From Trachythela sp. YZ-2020 (Eukaryota; Cnidaria; Anthozoa; Malacalcyonacea; Clavulariidae): DNA of 64,000 nucleotides. The notes beneath the pieces are model-generated. The model did no database searches and was not told the origin of the DNA. It worked only from the letters and a program-made list of their open reading frames with translations. Made by a program: the position numbers and the translations under genes. Where the stretch lies: positions 1-64,000 of the forward strand of contig JADLSH010000036.1 in the NCBI GenBank assembly GCA_016169945.1. Direction: 5' to 3'. Positions within the stretch are counted from its first letter, which is position 1, and every line of letters starts with the position of its first letter. Below are positions 24,162 to 35,826 of the stretch, in pieces.

Positions 24162-25189
24162 ATGTTTTCAACATCTAGCAGCTTGGACTTAGCAAGAGAA
24201 GAAAGAACACACAAACTTTATGAATGTGATGTTTGTAAGAAGAGATTTTCAATATCAAGTAATTTAGCAAGACATGAAAGAACACACACTGGAGACAAAC
24301 CTTATGAATGTGATGTTTGTAAGAAGAGATTTTCAATATCAAGTAATTTAGCAAGACATGAAAGAACACACACTGGAGACAAACCTTATGAGTGTGATGT
24401 TTGTAAGAAGAGATTTTCTCAATCAAATGATTTGGTAAGACATGAAAGAACACACACTGGAGACAAACCTTATGAGTGCGATGTTTGTAAGAAGACATTT
24501 TCTTGGTCAAATGATTTGGTAAGACATAAAAGAACACACACTGGAGACAAACCTTATGAATGTAATGTTTGTAAGAAGAAATTTTCTTGGTCAAATGATT
24601 TGGTAAGACATAAAAGAACACACACTGGAGACAAACCTTATGAATGTGATGTATGTAAGAAGAAATTTTCTCGATCAAGCTATTTAGCAACACATAAAAG
24701 AACACACACAGGAGACAAACCTTATGAATGCAATGTTTGCAACAAGAAATTTTCTCAATCAAGCAATTTAGCAGCACACAAAAGAACACACATTGGAGAC
24801 AATCTTTACGAGTGTGATGTTTGTAAGAAGAAATTTTCCCAACGACACAACCTGAGAAGCATAAAAAAATGCATGTGTTGTGTAGCACTTGTCATGGAGA
24901 AATCACTCAACCGCAAGATTTACAAGAACAGTTTTTCAAGGATGAAGTCACTGGAAAACATGTTTGCAAAAAATGCAGTGAAAAGTTTGGTAACATCAAG
25001 AAATTAGTCCAACATATAGCAAGGCAACATGGCAATATTACAAACTATCAATGTGGTTTATGCCAAGAATTGGAATCAACAAAACCAACTGGTATTGGAT
25101 ATATTTGTGGTGTCTGTGACATGGAGTTTGATGTTCCAAGCAAGCTTGAAAATCACATGGTTACTCATGACATGTCGAAAGCTGACTAA
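24162..25189 (+). pseudogene. ZNF-C: C2H2 zinc-finger gene with one frameshift
   Basis: ATG at 24162 gives MFSTSSSLDLAREERTHKL, then eight fingers. The helices differ from other copies: FSISSNLAR twice, FSQSNDLVR, FSWSNDLVR twice, [18 protein letters not shown] and FSQRHNL. A single-base deletion near 24855 shifts the frame inside the last finger. The C-terminal module continues in another frame (24869-25189) with its CKKC pair intact and an extended end, MVTHDMSKAD. Fingers 1 and 2 are identical in protein, suggesting a recent internal 84-bp duplication. An assembly or sequencing error at the frameshift cannot be excluded, in which case the gene would be intact. Confidence 0.8.
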
Positions 25190-25830
25190 ATAATAGTGTC
25201 TAAACTGTTTGTATTTTTTAAGTCATATTTCTTATCAATTATGTATATAAACTATTAAGTGGAAAATTTTCTGAAGTATATCATATTTGAGGATCATGTT
25301 TTTACCTTAAAAACTGTTTCGTTTTTTGATGTTACATTTTTTGATAATTAATTATAACTATTGTTCTTTAAAAATACTTTAAGAATGTATATAAACTGTG
25401 GAGTAAAATCTTACGGGAACTGCTTCAGCAATTTCTAGATAGTTAAGGGCGTGTTTCCTTTTGTTAATCAGTAAGCTTTGTTGTCATTGTCGTTGTTATT
25501 GTCCTTGATGTTGTTGTTTTTGTTTTTGCTGTCGTTGTTGATGATGTTGATGTTCTTATCAATAATTAATGTCGTGTTTGTGTATAAAGTAGTTGTGTGA
25601 TCTTATTATATAAACTTAGGATCTAATGTATAATTATAGTAATTAATTGATCTGTATTTGTATTTTTGTCACTGAAAAGCCCCTTTAATAGGCTCGATCC
25701 AGCCGCTGTGTGAGCCCGGTGTGTGGGGCAAGGGACTGTGGGCTCACACAGCGGCTGGATCGAGCCTACCCCTTTAGGGGAGTGTCAATAAAGTCGAAGT
25801 TGAGAAGAGTATTATATTTTACCTGTATAC
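25190..25830 (+). repeat. ZNF-C 3' flank with poly(A) signal
   Basis: Collinear with the ZNF-B flank. AATAAA lies at 25787-25792. The CCCCTTTAGGGG hairpin upstream of it is split by the 80-bp palindrome at 25689-25768. Confidence 0.6.
25689..25768. mobile_element. 80-bp micro-palindrome insertion, 29-bp perfect stem
   Basis: The first 29 bases (starting TAGGCTCGATCCAGCCGCTG) are a perfect inverse of the last 29, with a 22-nt loop. CCCCTTTA is duplicated on both sides (25680-25687 and 25769-25776), with one extra A on the left. The ZNF-B flank shows the empty site. It looks like an extremely short MITE with an 8-bp target duplication, as in hAT elements. As RNA it would form a pre-miRNA-sized hairpin. 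Confidence 0.75.
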
Positions 25831-26551
25831 CTTTAACCATTTCCCGCCAAAACTTGTACTGATGAGGAATTTTCCCGCGTGGCACGTCACGAGAGCGATG
25901 ATCTTTATACGTCACTGGAGTAAAAATCCAATGTCTCAAAAGGAGCAGCTTTCTTCTTTATTTTAGTCTGTTTGGTTGTCTTGGACTGGATTTCCCACAG
26001 AAAAGCCGTACACAGTCACTCTCACCGAGGCGTAGTGATGAAAACACGGGCGGTAAAACGACAATGGCGCTCCTGATCAATGTGTGATTTGCGGACCCCC
26101 CGTATTTGTAGAGATTTGAAAAAGAACTCAGAATAATTACACAACTAAAACGAACTCAACATTTACTTTACTACATATTAAACAAATATTAAAATAGCCT
26201 GCATCTTCCGTTTTTTTCGATCAAAATAGAGAAAATTTTCCATATTCTACTCTAGTATATAGGTCAGTGTTGACAGCCCGTGTTCGAAATCTCAGCGGAT
26301 TTCAGAATCATTTCCATTATACTCTAGCGCAAAATTCACACAAGCGGCCATTTTGAAATATTTGAAACAGTGAAACTGCCAAACTTTATTCTATTTTCTC
26401 GCTGATTGCAGCTTTATAAAAGTGAATACCGCAATTTCTTACTGTTTAAGCTTTATATATTTTACTGTTGGCTGGTGAGTACTGAGTGGTGAACGTTCAA
26501 TCTCACGTGTTTAGGATTTGTGGCCTACTTCGTGCTGATTATTGTAAGGAG
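25830..26551 (+). promoter_or_regulatory. ZNF-D upstream module
   Basis: Full-length copy of the module: TTTCCCGCC at 25840-25848 and TATAAAA at 26415-26421, about 130 bp before the first ATG. Confidence 0.55.
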
Positions 26552-27505
26552 ATGTTTTCAACATCTAGCAGCTTGGACTTAGCAAGAGAAGAAAGAACAC
26601 AGAAACTTTATGAATGTGATGTTTGCAAGAAGATATTTTCTCAATCAAGCAATTTAGCAACACATAGAAGAACACACACTGGAGACAAACAAAGAACACA
26701 CACTGGAGACAAACCTTATGAATGTGATGTTTGTAATAAGAAATTTTCTGAATCAAGCAGTTTAGCAACACATAGAAGAACACACACTGGAGAGAAACCT
26801 TATGAATGTGATGTTTGCAAGAAGAAATTTTCTCAATCAAGCAGTTTAGCAACACATAGAAGAACACACACTGGAGATAAACCTTATGAATGTGATGTTT
26901 GCAAGAAGAAATTTTCACTACCAAGCTCATTAGCAACACATCAAAGAACACACACTGGAGACAAACCTTATGAATGTGATGTTTGCAAGAAGAAATTTTC
27001 ACTACCAAGCTCATTAGCAAGACATCAAAGAACACACACTGGAGACAAACCTTATGAATGTGATGTTTGTGAGAAGAGATTTTCTCTATCCGGCAATTTA
27101 GCAGCACATAAACGAACACACACTGGAGACAAACCTTATGAATGTGATGTTTGTGAGAAGAAATTTTCCCAACGACACAATTTTGAAAAGCATAAAAAAA
27201 TGCATTTGTTGTGTAGCACTTGTCATAGAGAAATCACTCAACTGCAAGATTTACAAGAATATTTTCTCAAGGATGAAGTCACTGGAAAACATGTTTGCAA
27301 AAAATGCAGTGAAAAGTTCGGTAAAGTCAAGAAATTAGTCCAACATATAGCAAGGCAACATGGCAATATTACAAACTATCAATGTGGTTTATGCCAACAA
27401 TTGAAATCAACAAAACCAACTGGTATTGGATATATTTGTGGTGTCTGTGACATTGAGTTTGATGTTCCAAGCAAACTTGAAAATCACATGGTTACTCATG
27501 ACTAA
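26552..27505 (+). CDS. ZNF-D: seven-finger C2H2 zinc-finger protein
   Basis: Single-exon frame of 317 residues starting at the first in-frame ATG (MFSTSSSLDLAREERTQKL). The N-terminal ATG used by G, I and J is not conserved here. It has seven C2H2 fingers (C-x2-C-x12-H-x3-H) with TGDKP/TGEKP linkers, then the family module with CSTC, CKKC...HIARQH, CGLC and a final CGVC...H...H. Between fingers 1 and 2 a partial unit ([13 protein letters not shown]) is left from deletion of most of a finger without loss of frame. Linkers of this kind mark DNA-binding proteins, so a nuclear DNA-binding role is expected; no effector domain (KRAB, SCAN, BTB, PRDM) is visible. Confidence 0.85.
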   Translation: MFSTSSSLDLAREERTQKLYECDVCKKIFSQSSNLATHRRTHTGDKQRTHTGDKPYECDVCNKKFSESSSLATHRRTHTGEKPYECDVCKKKFSQSSSLATHRRTHTGDKPYECDVCKKKFSLPSSLATHQRTHTGDKPYECDVCKKKFSLPSSLARHQRTHTGDKPYECDVCEKRFSLSGNLAAHKRTHTGDKPYECDVCEKKFSQRHNFEKHKKMHLLCSTCHREITQLQDLQEYFLKDEVTGKHVCKKCSEKFGKVKKLVQHIARQHGNITNYQCGLCQQLKSTKPTGIGYICGVCDIEFDVPSKLENHMVTHD

Positions 27506-28660
27506 ATAATACTATTTAAACTGTTTTCGTTTTCGTTTTTGAAGTTATATTCACACTGAGTTTATATGGATATTGTTGCTTAAAACTATTTTAAGAATGT
27601 ACATAAACTATTAGTGGCAAATTTTCTGAAGTGTATCATATTTGGGGATCATGTTTTTTGATATTACATTTTTTTTGTTAATGAATAACACTAAGTTTAT
27701 ATTAATATTGTTGTTTAAAACTACTTTAAGAATGTATATAAACTGTTGAGTAAAATCTTACTGATGTTGGGAAAAAGTTTATTATATTATTTACGCCGGA
27801 TCGTATTTTTGCTTGACATAAACTGGTATTCCAATTTCCTTTTAAAACATTCTAAAATTCGCATTCTAACTGACGAGGTTAATGAAAGTATGTCAAATCT
27901 ATCAAGTCTTATATCCTCTATCGATGTTCTGCACATCCCTTCTGTCTGTGACGATGAAAATTCCTCTACGCTTAAATATCATGAACGAATTCAAGAAAGA
28001 AAACTCTTTCGTCTTCGATCTGATGTCTCAAAACTCTCAACACATGATCCTGACAAAGTTATCTTACCGCTACTGAGAAAAACATTTTAGCCCGTGGCCT
28101 GAATTTCTGAATACCAGCACGTAAACTCCGCTTTTGTAAAAACCCGCATGAAAGACATCGCATTGACTGGGTTCAAAAGTTATACACCACCTAAATCAAT
28201 ATTCTCGGACAATGAGCAAAAAGTAATTGAATCTCTCCAAGGCGATGAGACAACTTATCTGATAAAATCCAACAAACATTTGCAACGGACATTTTCTGAC
28301 ATTCTGGCAATTTTTAGACGTCACTATTTCAGGCCAAAAAATTTTTATGTCTCCGATCAGTTACGTATTAATATTTAAAACACGAGCAGGAAAAAAATCA
28401 GGAGGATTTTTTATCACATAAAACCACGATACGTTCATGATTTTCTTCGTGTTTTCTAATAAGTTAATAAGTTTGAGTCTTTTAATAAGTTATAGTGCAC
28501 ACCTTTATCAAAAAACACTAAATTTACTATTTGCATTTAAATTTACAGGTTACAGGTCCGACCTTTGCAATTTTTGACGTCATTATTTCAGAACAAATTT
28601 TTTTGGTCTCCGACCAGTTACTAAGTTATGGTGCATATAGTGTGAAAGACCACATGGGCA
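27506..28660 (+). repeat. ZNF-D 3' flank
   Basis: Collinear with the flanks of A, F-J and the window start. It contains the best-preserved Penelope-like fragment (27840-28380) and one 'gtctccgaccagttactaag' repeat unit at about 28570-28660. Confidence 0.65.
27840..28380 (+). pseudogene. Penelope-like retroelement fragment (N-terminal part)
   Basis: Decayed coding sequence in shifting frames. One frame reads KIRILTDEVNESMSNLSSLI and SKLSTHDPDKVILPLLRKTF. After a frameshift the paralogous copies read ARGLNFLIPALKLRFSDFL followed by PFEMLLRIKGE, and then MKDIALTGFKSYTPPKSIFS. The order 'GLNF.iPp.KL...DfL.PFE' then '.kdia...f.sY' is typical of the region N-terminal to the reverse transcriptase in animal Penelope-like elements. 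The reverse transcriptase itself is absent. The same fragment sits in the flank of most ZNF copies, so it was captured before the family expanded. Confidence 0.45.
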
Positions 28661-29480
28661 GGGGGAAGGGGGCATGCTCCCCTTAGAAAATTAATGATTT
28701 TATTATTAATGAATTTATTATCTCACAAACGTACCTTCTGCCAAACATTTCTCCTCGCAATAAAATGAATTGGAAAAGTTGGAAAAGTCAGCTGGCAGAA
28801 CTGGAGGAGGGTTCCGTGTCACCTCATTTTCCCCTGTAACTCTGGGGTAGAAAGTGCAATCTTGATAAGGGGTTTATAGACAGTCACTGCCCCGAGACAC
28901 CACTGCTCAAGCGAGTTTTTAATACAAGTATAACTCTCCTCTTGACGTATGTGATTTAATGGATTTGCTGACAATCGTGAAGCTATTGGCTCGTACCTGA
29001 CGAAAAAGTGTAGTTGTTGCTGTATTGTGTGAAATCACATACGTCAGGAGGAAAATCTGTCCGACTAGTCGAATCGTGTGAATGGGCCTTGACGCTTCTT
29101 CGTGCACACCAACTCCCCGCCCGCTCCAATAGCGACCTTAAGCAAGGCCATCAATCTCGATAGAGCACGTCAAATGATAAAAATATTATTGAAAGTTTCC
29201 TAAAAATTGTATCTATAGGCTTCTGTGGACACTCTGGGCAGAAATAGTCAAATAGATCAGAGCTTTTATATAATGTTAAAAAATAACGACAAAAAGTAAA
29301 AATGTTGTTCGATATTTGTTTCAAAGATCGACTATGATAGTTCAGCTACCTGAGCGTCAAGCCTCACGAACTAACAGATTTGACAGTCAACATTTGCAGC
29401 CCAACTCCACAAGTTATAATGCAGTGGCCATTCCTATAGAACAGTGTAAACAAAGATTCGTGTAAAACCTGCATGTAGAC

Positions 29481-30057
29481 TTAAGCCTGGTTCACACGAG
29501 TGAGATAAGTATAAACAGAAATACAAAAGAAAACTTTCCCTCTAGGCTTAAAAAGACAAAGAGGGAAGATTGGAAGAATGTTCTTTTGAAACATTGTGCT
29601 TATGTCGACGTTTATGTTGCACACTTCACTGCATCCCTTTGTTTTACATTTTGTCTTTCCTTATGCATGTGCTTATCTCACTCGTATCATAGAATAGGAA
29701 ATGACTAGAAGGGCCACTTGAGGCCGAACCTTTGAAGTTTTTGACGCTGCGCATGTCGCATTACGCATGTTCATTACCATTATTCTAGCCAGTCAATTGC
29801 ATTTTCTGACCAATAAACACGCTGAACTGGCTGGTCCGCCATTATTCTGGCCAGATAACTGCATAAAAATAGGGTGTTATAATTTTTCCACACACGCTTT
29901 GCCCGCGCGGGCAAACGACCGTAATGGAAAATGGCCTTAAGGCAATTTTCCATTACAGCCGCCCGCGCCGCGCAGCGGCTGACCGTAAAATACGTTGCAC
30001 TGCTGAGCGGCCTTTCTGGTCATTTCCTATTCTGTGCTCGTGTGAACCAGGGCTTTA
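29481..30057. mobile_element. MITE with a second MITE nested in its right arm
   Basis: Outer ends: TTAAGCCTGGTTCACACGAG at the left, and CTCGTGTGAACCAGGGCTTT at the right as its inverse. The 'cgagtgagataag' segment at the left is mirrored at 29672-29684. The right arm is split by an inner element, 29691-30033, whose ends (AGAATAGGAAATGACTAGAA and its near-inverse) also form inverted repeats. No coding capacity. Confidence 0.65.
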
Positions 30058-31023
30058 GGGTATTTTCGATTTTCGGGCTAGTCGCGTAATTTTGAAAACG
30101 AGTGTAACGTGGCTGAGCCAGTGACTTATTGATACGAAATATACTGTTATTTGCGAAATATATAATAAACACGGTCAATACAGTTTAGTTAACAATTTTG
30201 CTGTAAGAACTCTTAAACTGAAACAGTGCATTCTCTTTTATAGCTCGTTTTACGTGCTGCAAATTAAATCAAATAGACGCATGTACTCCCAAATATAAAC
30301 AACGAACTGAAGTCATTCAAGTTCGAGATAACCGGGCAAATTCTGCCAAAGTATAAGCAAAATTAGTTCAAAGTATAAGCAAAATTAGTTCGAAATAGCG
30401 GAGAGTTCGAGATACTGAACTGAGTTCGACATAACCAAGTGAAAATGATTGAAATAGTATTGGCAAGTCTACGGGAAATGGGTTTAATTTCGACATTAAG
30501 GTGTCAACATGACAATTAGTAACAAAAACCGTCTTGTTCAAGCGGTTGTCCAAATTTCAAGATGGTTGCCGAACAGATTATGTCGACAGAGACCGGACTA
30601 ATTTGGAACTGTACGAAAATCGATCGTGCGGTTCAATTCATCTCGTTCATACGAGAATTCGTACGGTTAGGAACTCGAAAGGTTTTGAGCACTGTTTCAG
30701 AATGTTTGAGGCTTCATGCACTGTTTGAGAATTCATCCATGCAGTCCCGCGTGTATAGACAGCAGCCTTGATTAAGCTCCGTAGAGACGAGCACGTTTTC
30801 CTTGACAAGTTCCTTGACGATTTTAGTTTATTTGTTCATTAGTACGACAAACAAGTTTTCTCGATCAATTTTTCCTTGTCTGGTATGACTAGCTTTTAAA
30901 CAAGGCTCCTTATCGAGTAAAAACTTGTCAAGTTTTTGTCATACACGTGAGGAAAGAAAATATGTCGAAGAAAACTTGCTCGTCTGTCAGTCTGTGCTAG
31001 GCTTTATACTAATACCATGTTGC

Positions 31024-32285
31024 GGTAGTTGCTGCGGAGCGAGCGAGCCTGAAGCGAGCGAGCGTAGCAGCAGCCTAATATGTGCAGAGAGGGGGTTTTG
31101 AAGTAAATTTTATTTTGCTATGCGCAGAACACAAATTTTAAACTCGCTCAGTTCAACGTACGTGCTTTTCGATTTTGACGGACGGAGTCTTCGAATTTTT
31201 ATCGAATTTCTAAAGCTTTTTCCAGTCTATTTTGACCATTCAAGGTGGGATATTTTGTCTTTTGTTTATATGTTACGTTTACATTTGTTTACTCCTTTTT
31301 GGAAAGTTGGCGATCTCAATTTATATATCTATGAAACGCTGAAAGTACACAATCGAACGCAGCTAGATTCAGTGTCTGTCTATATATAAACTATATATTC
31401 TGCTAATGTGCTATTGACTTTGCTTGAGCTGTTAGTGCTGTAAATCATGGAAGTCTTACATAGAGATGTCTTTAAAAGGTTTTTCGATCCATTCGCGTTT
31501 GCTTTCTCTTGCTGATTTCCATATTTTGCATCAAGTGATGTTTCGTGTATGGCGCTTGACGATTGTGACACAATCACACAAAGTCACAGATATGCAATTG
31601 ATCGTCTAAATTGTCTGACTGAATCATTCTGATTTGTGCAAGGTTTGACCTATTAAATAGGCTACTAATCTATAGGCATATAAATATGTTTTTATTCCTA
31701 TTTTACAATGGACTTAATATTTTTGTCTAGTCGCGTTCACAAACTTCACATATTATTGTCAGAACAGACAGGGTCTCAGTTCTGCGCGCACTAAGATAAA
31801 TATTCGAATGGCAATGAGTTGAAATGAGTTGTGCTTTACATGTAGGTGACTCGCATATCCAGCAAAGTAAGAACAGCTTTCCAAATGCAAAATTATTTTG
31901 CGCACATGTATATATTTTTAACGCTTTTATACACTACAAAAATATGCAAATTTCCTCGCGTGGCAGTGTCAAATTACTCATCGCAGTAAACATGGGTTTC
32001 ATGTGGGAATTCCACGTGGAAGAACAATACATGGAAAATATTGATATTTTGAAATAGATGTTACAAAATTTGATGTCTTTCATGTTTCGTGATATATTTA
32101 GTTTGTCTCATCCTGCAAACTATGCTAGGGTATGCATCTACTGACAGCGCGCAAGCCACTGGGTCAATGCCACATTACCGTCTTCTGAATATAATTTGTG
32201 TTGCATATTTGTTTGCATGTTTGTTTCAAGAAGCTAAAGAATAATAACAGTCCCCGCAGCATTCCCTACCTTCCAGGTACCCTAG
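31024..32285. mobile_element. ~1.26-kb insertion in block 3
   Basis: Block 2 reads 'catgttgc|tttatatactaaactcc'; block 3 has this sequence between the two halves. The ends are weakly inverted ('ggtag.tgctgcgg'). No recognised coding region; the open frames at 31120-31389 and 31824-32057 have no domain signature. Class unknown. Confidence 0.45.
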
Positions 32286-33555
32286 TTTTATATACTAAAC
32301 TCCATTAGTTATATACTAACCTATCGCGGTGCACGTCGATATCTTGAACATCAACTACATCAAGCCAAAAATTATCAATCAGAATCACCACAGACAACTT
32401 TGTGTTCTGAAACCAAAAATATCGGAGGTCAACAAGCATCAACAACAAATCAAAGTGATTGTCTAAACATTCATTAGAATATACAACAAATACGATTTTC
32501 ATCTATAGTCAATAGCAAACTCATGCGTAGTTTCCTTTGTTTCATTGTAAGCAAAGACAAAACAATGAACGGCTGGATGGCATGAAAAACAGTAGGATTT
32601 CCAAAACAATGAAATGACCATGGAACATTCCAACAATGGATCGTGACTGGATGGAACTATTGTTGTTAACTTTTTGCAAGGGCCTTGGATAACTCACACG
32701 CCAATAGAAAAATTTGGCTAACGCTTGCTTTTTATATCTTAAATAACTATAATTATACATTCAAACTATATTCTCGTTTCTGATTGGTCAAAAAGCCCCG
32801 GATAATTCTCAATATGCGGTCGTTCTCACGATACTTTTGCTGGTGACATCATCAGCGTGGAATATTAAATATTTTTGGATCGATAAAAACCCCATTTTTG
32901 GACGCTGTCGAGCCCAGGCCCCGCCACGGTCGGCAGCTTGTTTGAAAGCCCGCGAAATTTTGAAAGCCAAAACAAATGGCTTCTTGCAAATGTGCACGTG
33001 CGGCTACATACAGGAAGTGCACATTTGCCCGCATAGCCCGACTCTAACCCTTACCTCACACCAAAAAGGCCAGGAAACAATACAAAACCATCTTCAACAA
33101 GTATTTATTGTTTTATTAAATGTTAACTCGTGTGTTTTTGCATCTTTCCCACCGGCCGCAAGTCTTGGCTTACTTGTCTCGTTTTTGTCTTTTAAATGTA
33201 TAATAAAACAAATATTGGATTCGGCTTACGCATGATGTCAAGAATTATTCAGACTTCGGTCAGTTATCCGCCTCAGCTTCGCTTCGAACTAAGGGAAATA
33301 GTTTTCAGCCCTACCAAAAATAACTCTATTTAAAGAAAATTGCAGCGAAATATTTGAATTCGAAACTAGAAGTATTTCAAATCGTATATATATTAATGAA
33401 AGGGCCTAACGAAAGAGGTATGGAAGACTCTGAAAATGCCATTTCCGACGATCTAGAGACTCCAAATTTTCAAAACATGTTGCTCCGCGCCAACCATGGT
33501 GGTGCCTTGTGAGAGTCTGCCCTCCTACGTTTAACAATGTTCCGGCTACGCCCCT

Positions 33556-33706
33556 GCAAATTATCAATGTGGTTTATACCAAGAATTGGAATCAACAAAA
33601 CCAACTGGTATTGGATATATTTGTGGTGTCTGTGACATGGAGCTCGGATGTTCCAAGCAAACTTGAAAATCATATGGCTACTCATGCCATGACGAAAGTT
33701 GACTAA
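33556..33706 (+). pseudogene. ZNF-E: 3' scrap of a ZNF gene
   Basis: Only the last ~50 codons remain, matching the end of ZNF-C ([20 protein letters not shown], then M.K.D and stop). A one-base insertion near 33645 breaks the frame, and the fingers and upstream module are missing. It is followed by normal ZNF 3' flank up to 34018. The relation of block 3 plus this scrap to block 2 plus ZNF-B suggests that both come from one larger duplication. Confidence 0.75.
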
Positions 33707-34018
33707 ACAATTCTACCGAAACTGTTTTCGTTTTTGAAGTTATATGTACACTGAGTTTATATCGATATTATTGCTTAAAACTATTTTGAGGATGTATATA
33801 AACTGTTAAGTTAAAAATTTTCTTGTTTTTACCTCTAAAACTGTTTTTGTTTTTTTATGTTACATTTTTTCTTGTTAATTAATAATAACACTAAGTTTAT
33901 ATTTATATTGTTGTTTAAAACAACATATTGTACTTTAAGAGTGTATATTTAAAATTGTTGAGTAAAATCTTACTGTAGTCGGGAAAAAGGGCGTTATATT
34001 TTTAGAATCGTGTTTTTA

Positions 34019-34991
34019 GGCCCCGTTTACACTATGACGGTACGGTTGGCATTCCGTTACGAATTCGCTACGCTTGTTACTATTTACTATTGCGTTTACA
34101 CTATAACGGAGTAACTTTCCGTAGCGTACTAACTACAGACCACTACGCTTGGCACTCCGGATGCAAATCAATACGCTACGGTAAATTTGCCCTAAGTAAT
34201 AGTGTAAACACTCTAATCCGTAAAGGTCGGTTTACATTTCGCACGAAATGGAGAATATATTGACGCGCGCAGAAAATATAAATCAGGCTCGCGGGGAGAA
34301 AGTTCGCTTCGTCAGTGAGTAGAAGCTATGCCCAGACACACCGGACGCGATTCGGCAACGCGATTTCGATTTTCAGCGTTTTTAAAAGCAAGAAACCGTT
34401 TATGGAAGGAAATTTTAAAATTAATATTTGCAAACTTTGCAAAAATCACTGTTATTGCGCTCTTGAATGGAAAAACTGCGGTTATGGATAAACAGGATCA
34501 AAGTTGTTTGTCAGTGAAAATCGAAATCGCGCCGCGTTGAACAATCGCGTTCAACTCTTTCGCCTTTAGTCTTTACCCGCTGCGAATCAAATAGAAAGAC
34601 GAAATGGGGAAATTGCCATAAATAACTCGGCCATCCGTATTCTGCAGACAAATTCGCTCAGGTGCGGTCAGTTTTCCACTTGCGAATTGTTTCGTGCGAA
34701 GCGAATTGCCATGTGTTCCATCTTCAATTGAATCCATGTGGAACCACTGATAAAGACAAAAGAAAATTTGCTTCGCGCGACCAAATCGCGCGAACTGTAA
34801 ACCGGCTTTAATACGATGCAGTAATATGAAGCAGTGAGCATGCCCAAGTGTAAATTTTTTGACGTTTCGACTACTTCCAATAGGGTCGTTCGCGTTATTA
34901 CGGTTTGTATAGTGTAAACAGTCGCAATTTCACTACGGTATGGCCACCTACTCCGGAGCGCCAACCGTAGCGTCATAGTGTAAACAGGGCC
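34019..34991. mobile_element. PIF/Harbinger-type MITE, 973 bp, TTA target duplication
   Basis: Left end GGCCCCGTTTACACTATGAC; right end the inverse with one mismatch, extending ~32 bp to 'cggttggc'. TTA flanks both sides (34016-34018 and 34992-34994), the target preference of PIF/Harbinger elements. It sits between the ZNF-E 3' flank and the ZNF-F upstream module and contains another MITE. Confidence 0.75.
34224..34808. mobile_element. Nested MITE, 585 bp, TAA target duplication
   Basis: Ends AGGTCGGTTTACATTTCGC and the inverse of AAGCCGGTTTACAGTTCGC. TAA lies on both sides (34221-34223 and 34809-34811). The open frame 34328-34540 inside has no recognised domain. Confidence 0.65.
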
Positions 34992-35189
34992 TTAGAATTT
35001 ACTGTCTTTAGAAACCATTTCCGGCCAAAACTCGTACTGATGGAATTTTCCCACGTGACGCGTCACGATAGCGGTGATCGTCATAGTGTAAACAGGGCCT
35101 TAGAATTTACTGTCTTAGAACCATTTCCGGCCAAAACTCGTACTGATGTGGAATTTTCCCGACGTGACGCGTCACGATAGCGGTGATCT
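34972..35189. repeat. 108-bp tandem duplication across a MITE end
   Basis: 34972-35079 and 35080-35189 are near-identical copies, each starting 'gtcatagtgtaaacagggcc' (the MITE end) and running into the ZNF-F upstream module up to 'gcgtcacgatagcggtgatc'. The second copy therefore contains a detached 20-bp MITE terminus. Confidence 0.85.
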
Positions 35190-35826
35190 ATACGTACCTG
35201 GAGTAAAAATTCAAATGTCTTAAAATGAGCAGCCTTTTTTTTCTTTTAGTTTTTGGATGTTTTGGACTGGATTTTCCACAGAAAAGGCGTAGACAGTCAC
35301 TCTCACCGAGGCGCAGTGATGAAAACAAGGGCGGCAAAACAACAATGGCGCCCCTGATCTATGGGTGATTTGCGAACCCCCGTATTTCTAGAGATATGAA
35401 AAAGAACTCACAACAATTATGAAACTAAAAACGAACTCAAAATTTGCCTTACTACCTCACAAATATTAAAATAGCCTACATCTTCCGTTTTTTCGACCGA
35501 AATAAAATTTACCATATTCCTACTCCAGTATATAGGTCAGTGTTAGCCGCCCGTGTTCGAAATCCCAGCGGATTTCAGAATCATTTCATTATACTCTAGC
35601 GCAAAATCAACACAAAGCAGCCATTTTAAAATATTCGAAACAGTGAAACTGCCAAACTTTATTCTATTTTCTCGCTGATTGCAGTTTAATAAAAGTGAAT
35701 ACCTCAATTTTTATATTTACGCTTTATAGAATTTACTGTTGACTGGTGAATACTGAGTTCTGAACGTTCAATCCCATTTGTGGAATTGTGGCCTACTACG
35801 TGTTTCTGATCATTGATTGCGAGGAG
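35190..35826 (+). promoter_or_regulatory. ZNF-F upstream module (degenerate)
   Basis: Matches the other modules, but the E2F-like motif reads TTTCCGGCC and the TATA box reads TTTAATAAAA (about 35695), so both putative elements are altered in this dead copy. Confidence 0.5.

Larger units (their letters stand above)
28660..33480. repeat. Duplicated flank block 3
   Basis: Collinear with block 2 (11560-13700) but interrupted by a MITE at 29481-30057 and a ~1.26-kb insertion at about 31024-32285. No intact gene. 28930-29430, 30600-31020, 32285-32500 and 32750-33420 are the matching pieces. Confidence 0.65.

Noticed and set aside
24175..24888. Antisense frames of 170-240 codons opposite each ZNF array ([19 protein letters not shown])
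   Set aside because: They mirror the 84-bp finger repeat on the sense strand; fingers have intact ligands, linkers and a conserved module in the sense direction only.
26486..26551. N-terminal extension of ZNF-D upstream of 26552
   Set aside because: The extended frame would need a GTG start; in an animal gene the first in-frame ATG is at 26552. The same applies to TTG/GTG starts for the LINE ORF1, ZNF-H and the BEL frame.
31120..31389. 89-codon frame in the block 3 insertion as a gene
   Set aside because: No recognised domain, AT-rich composition, and no second copy in the window to test conservation.
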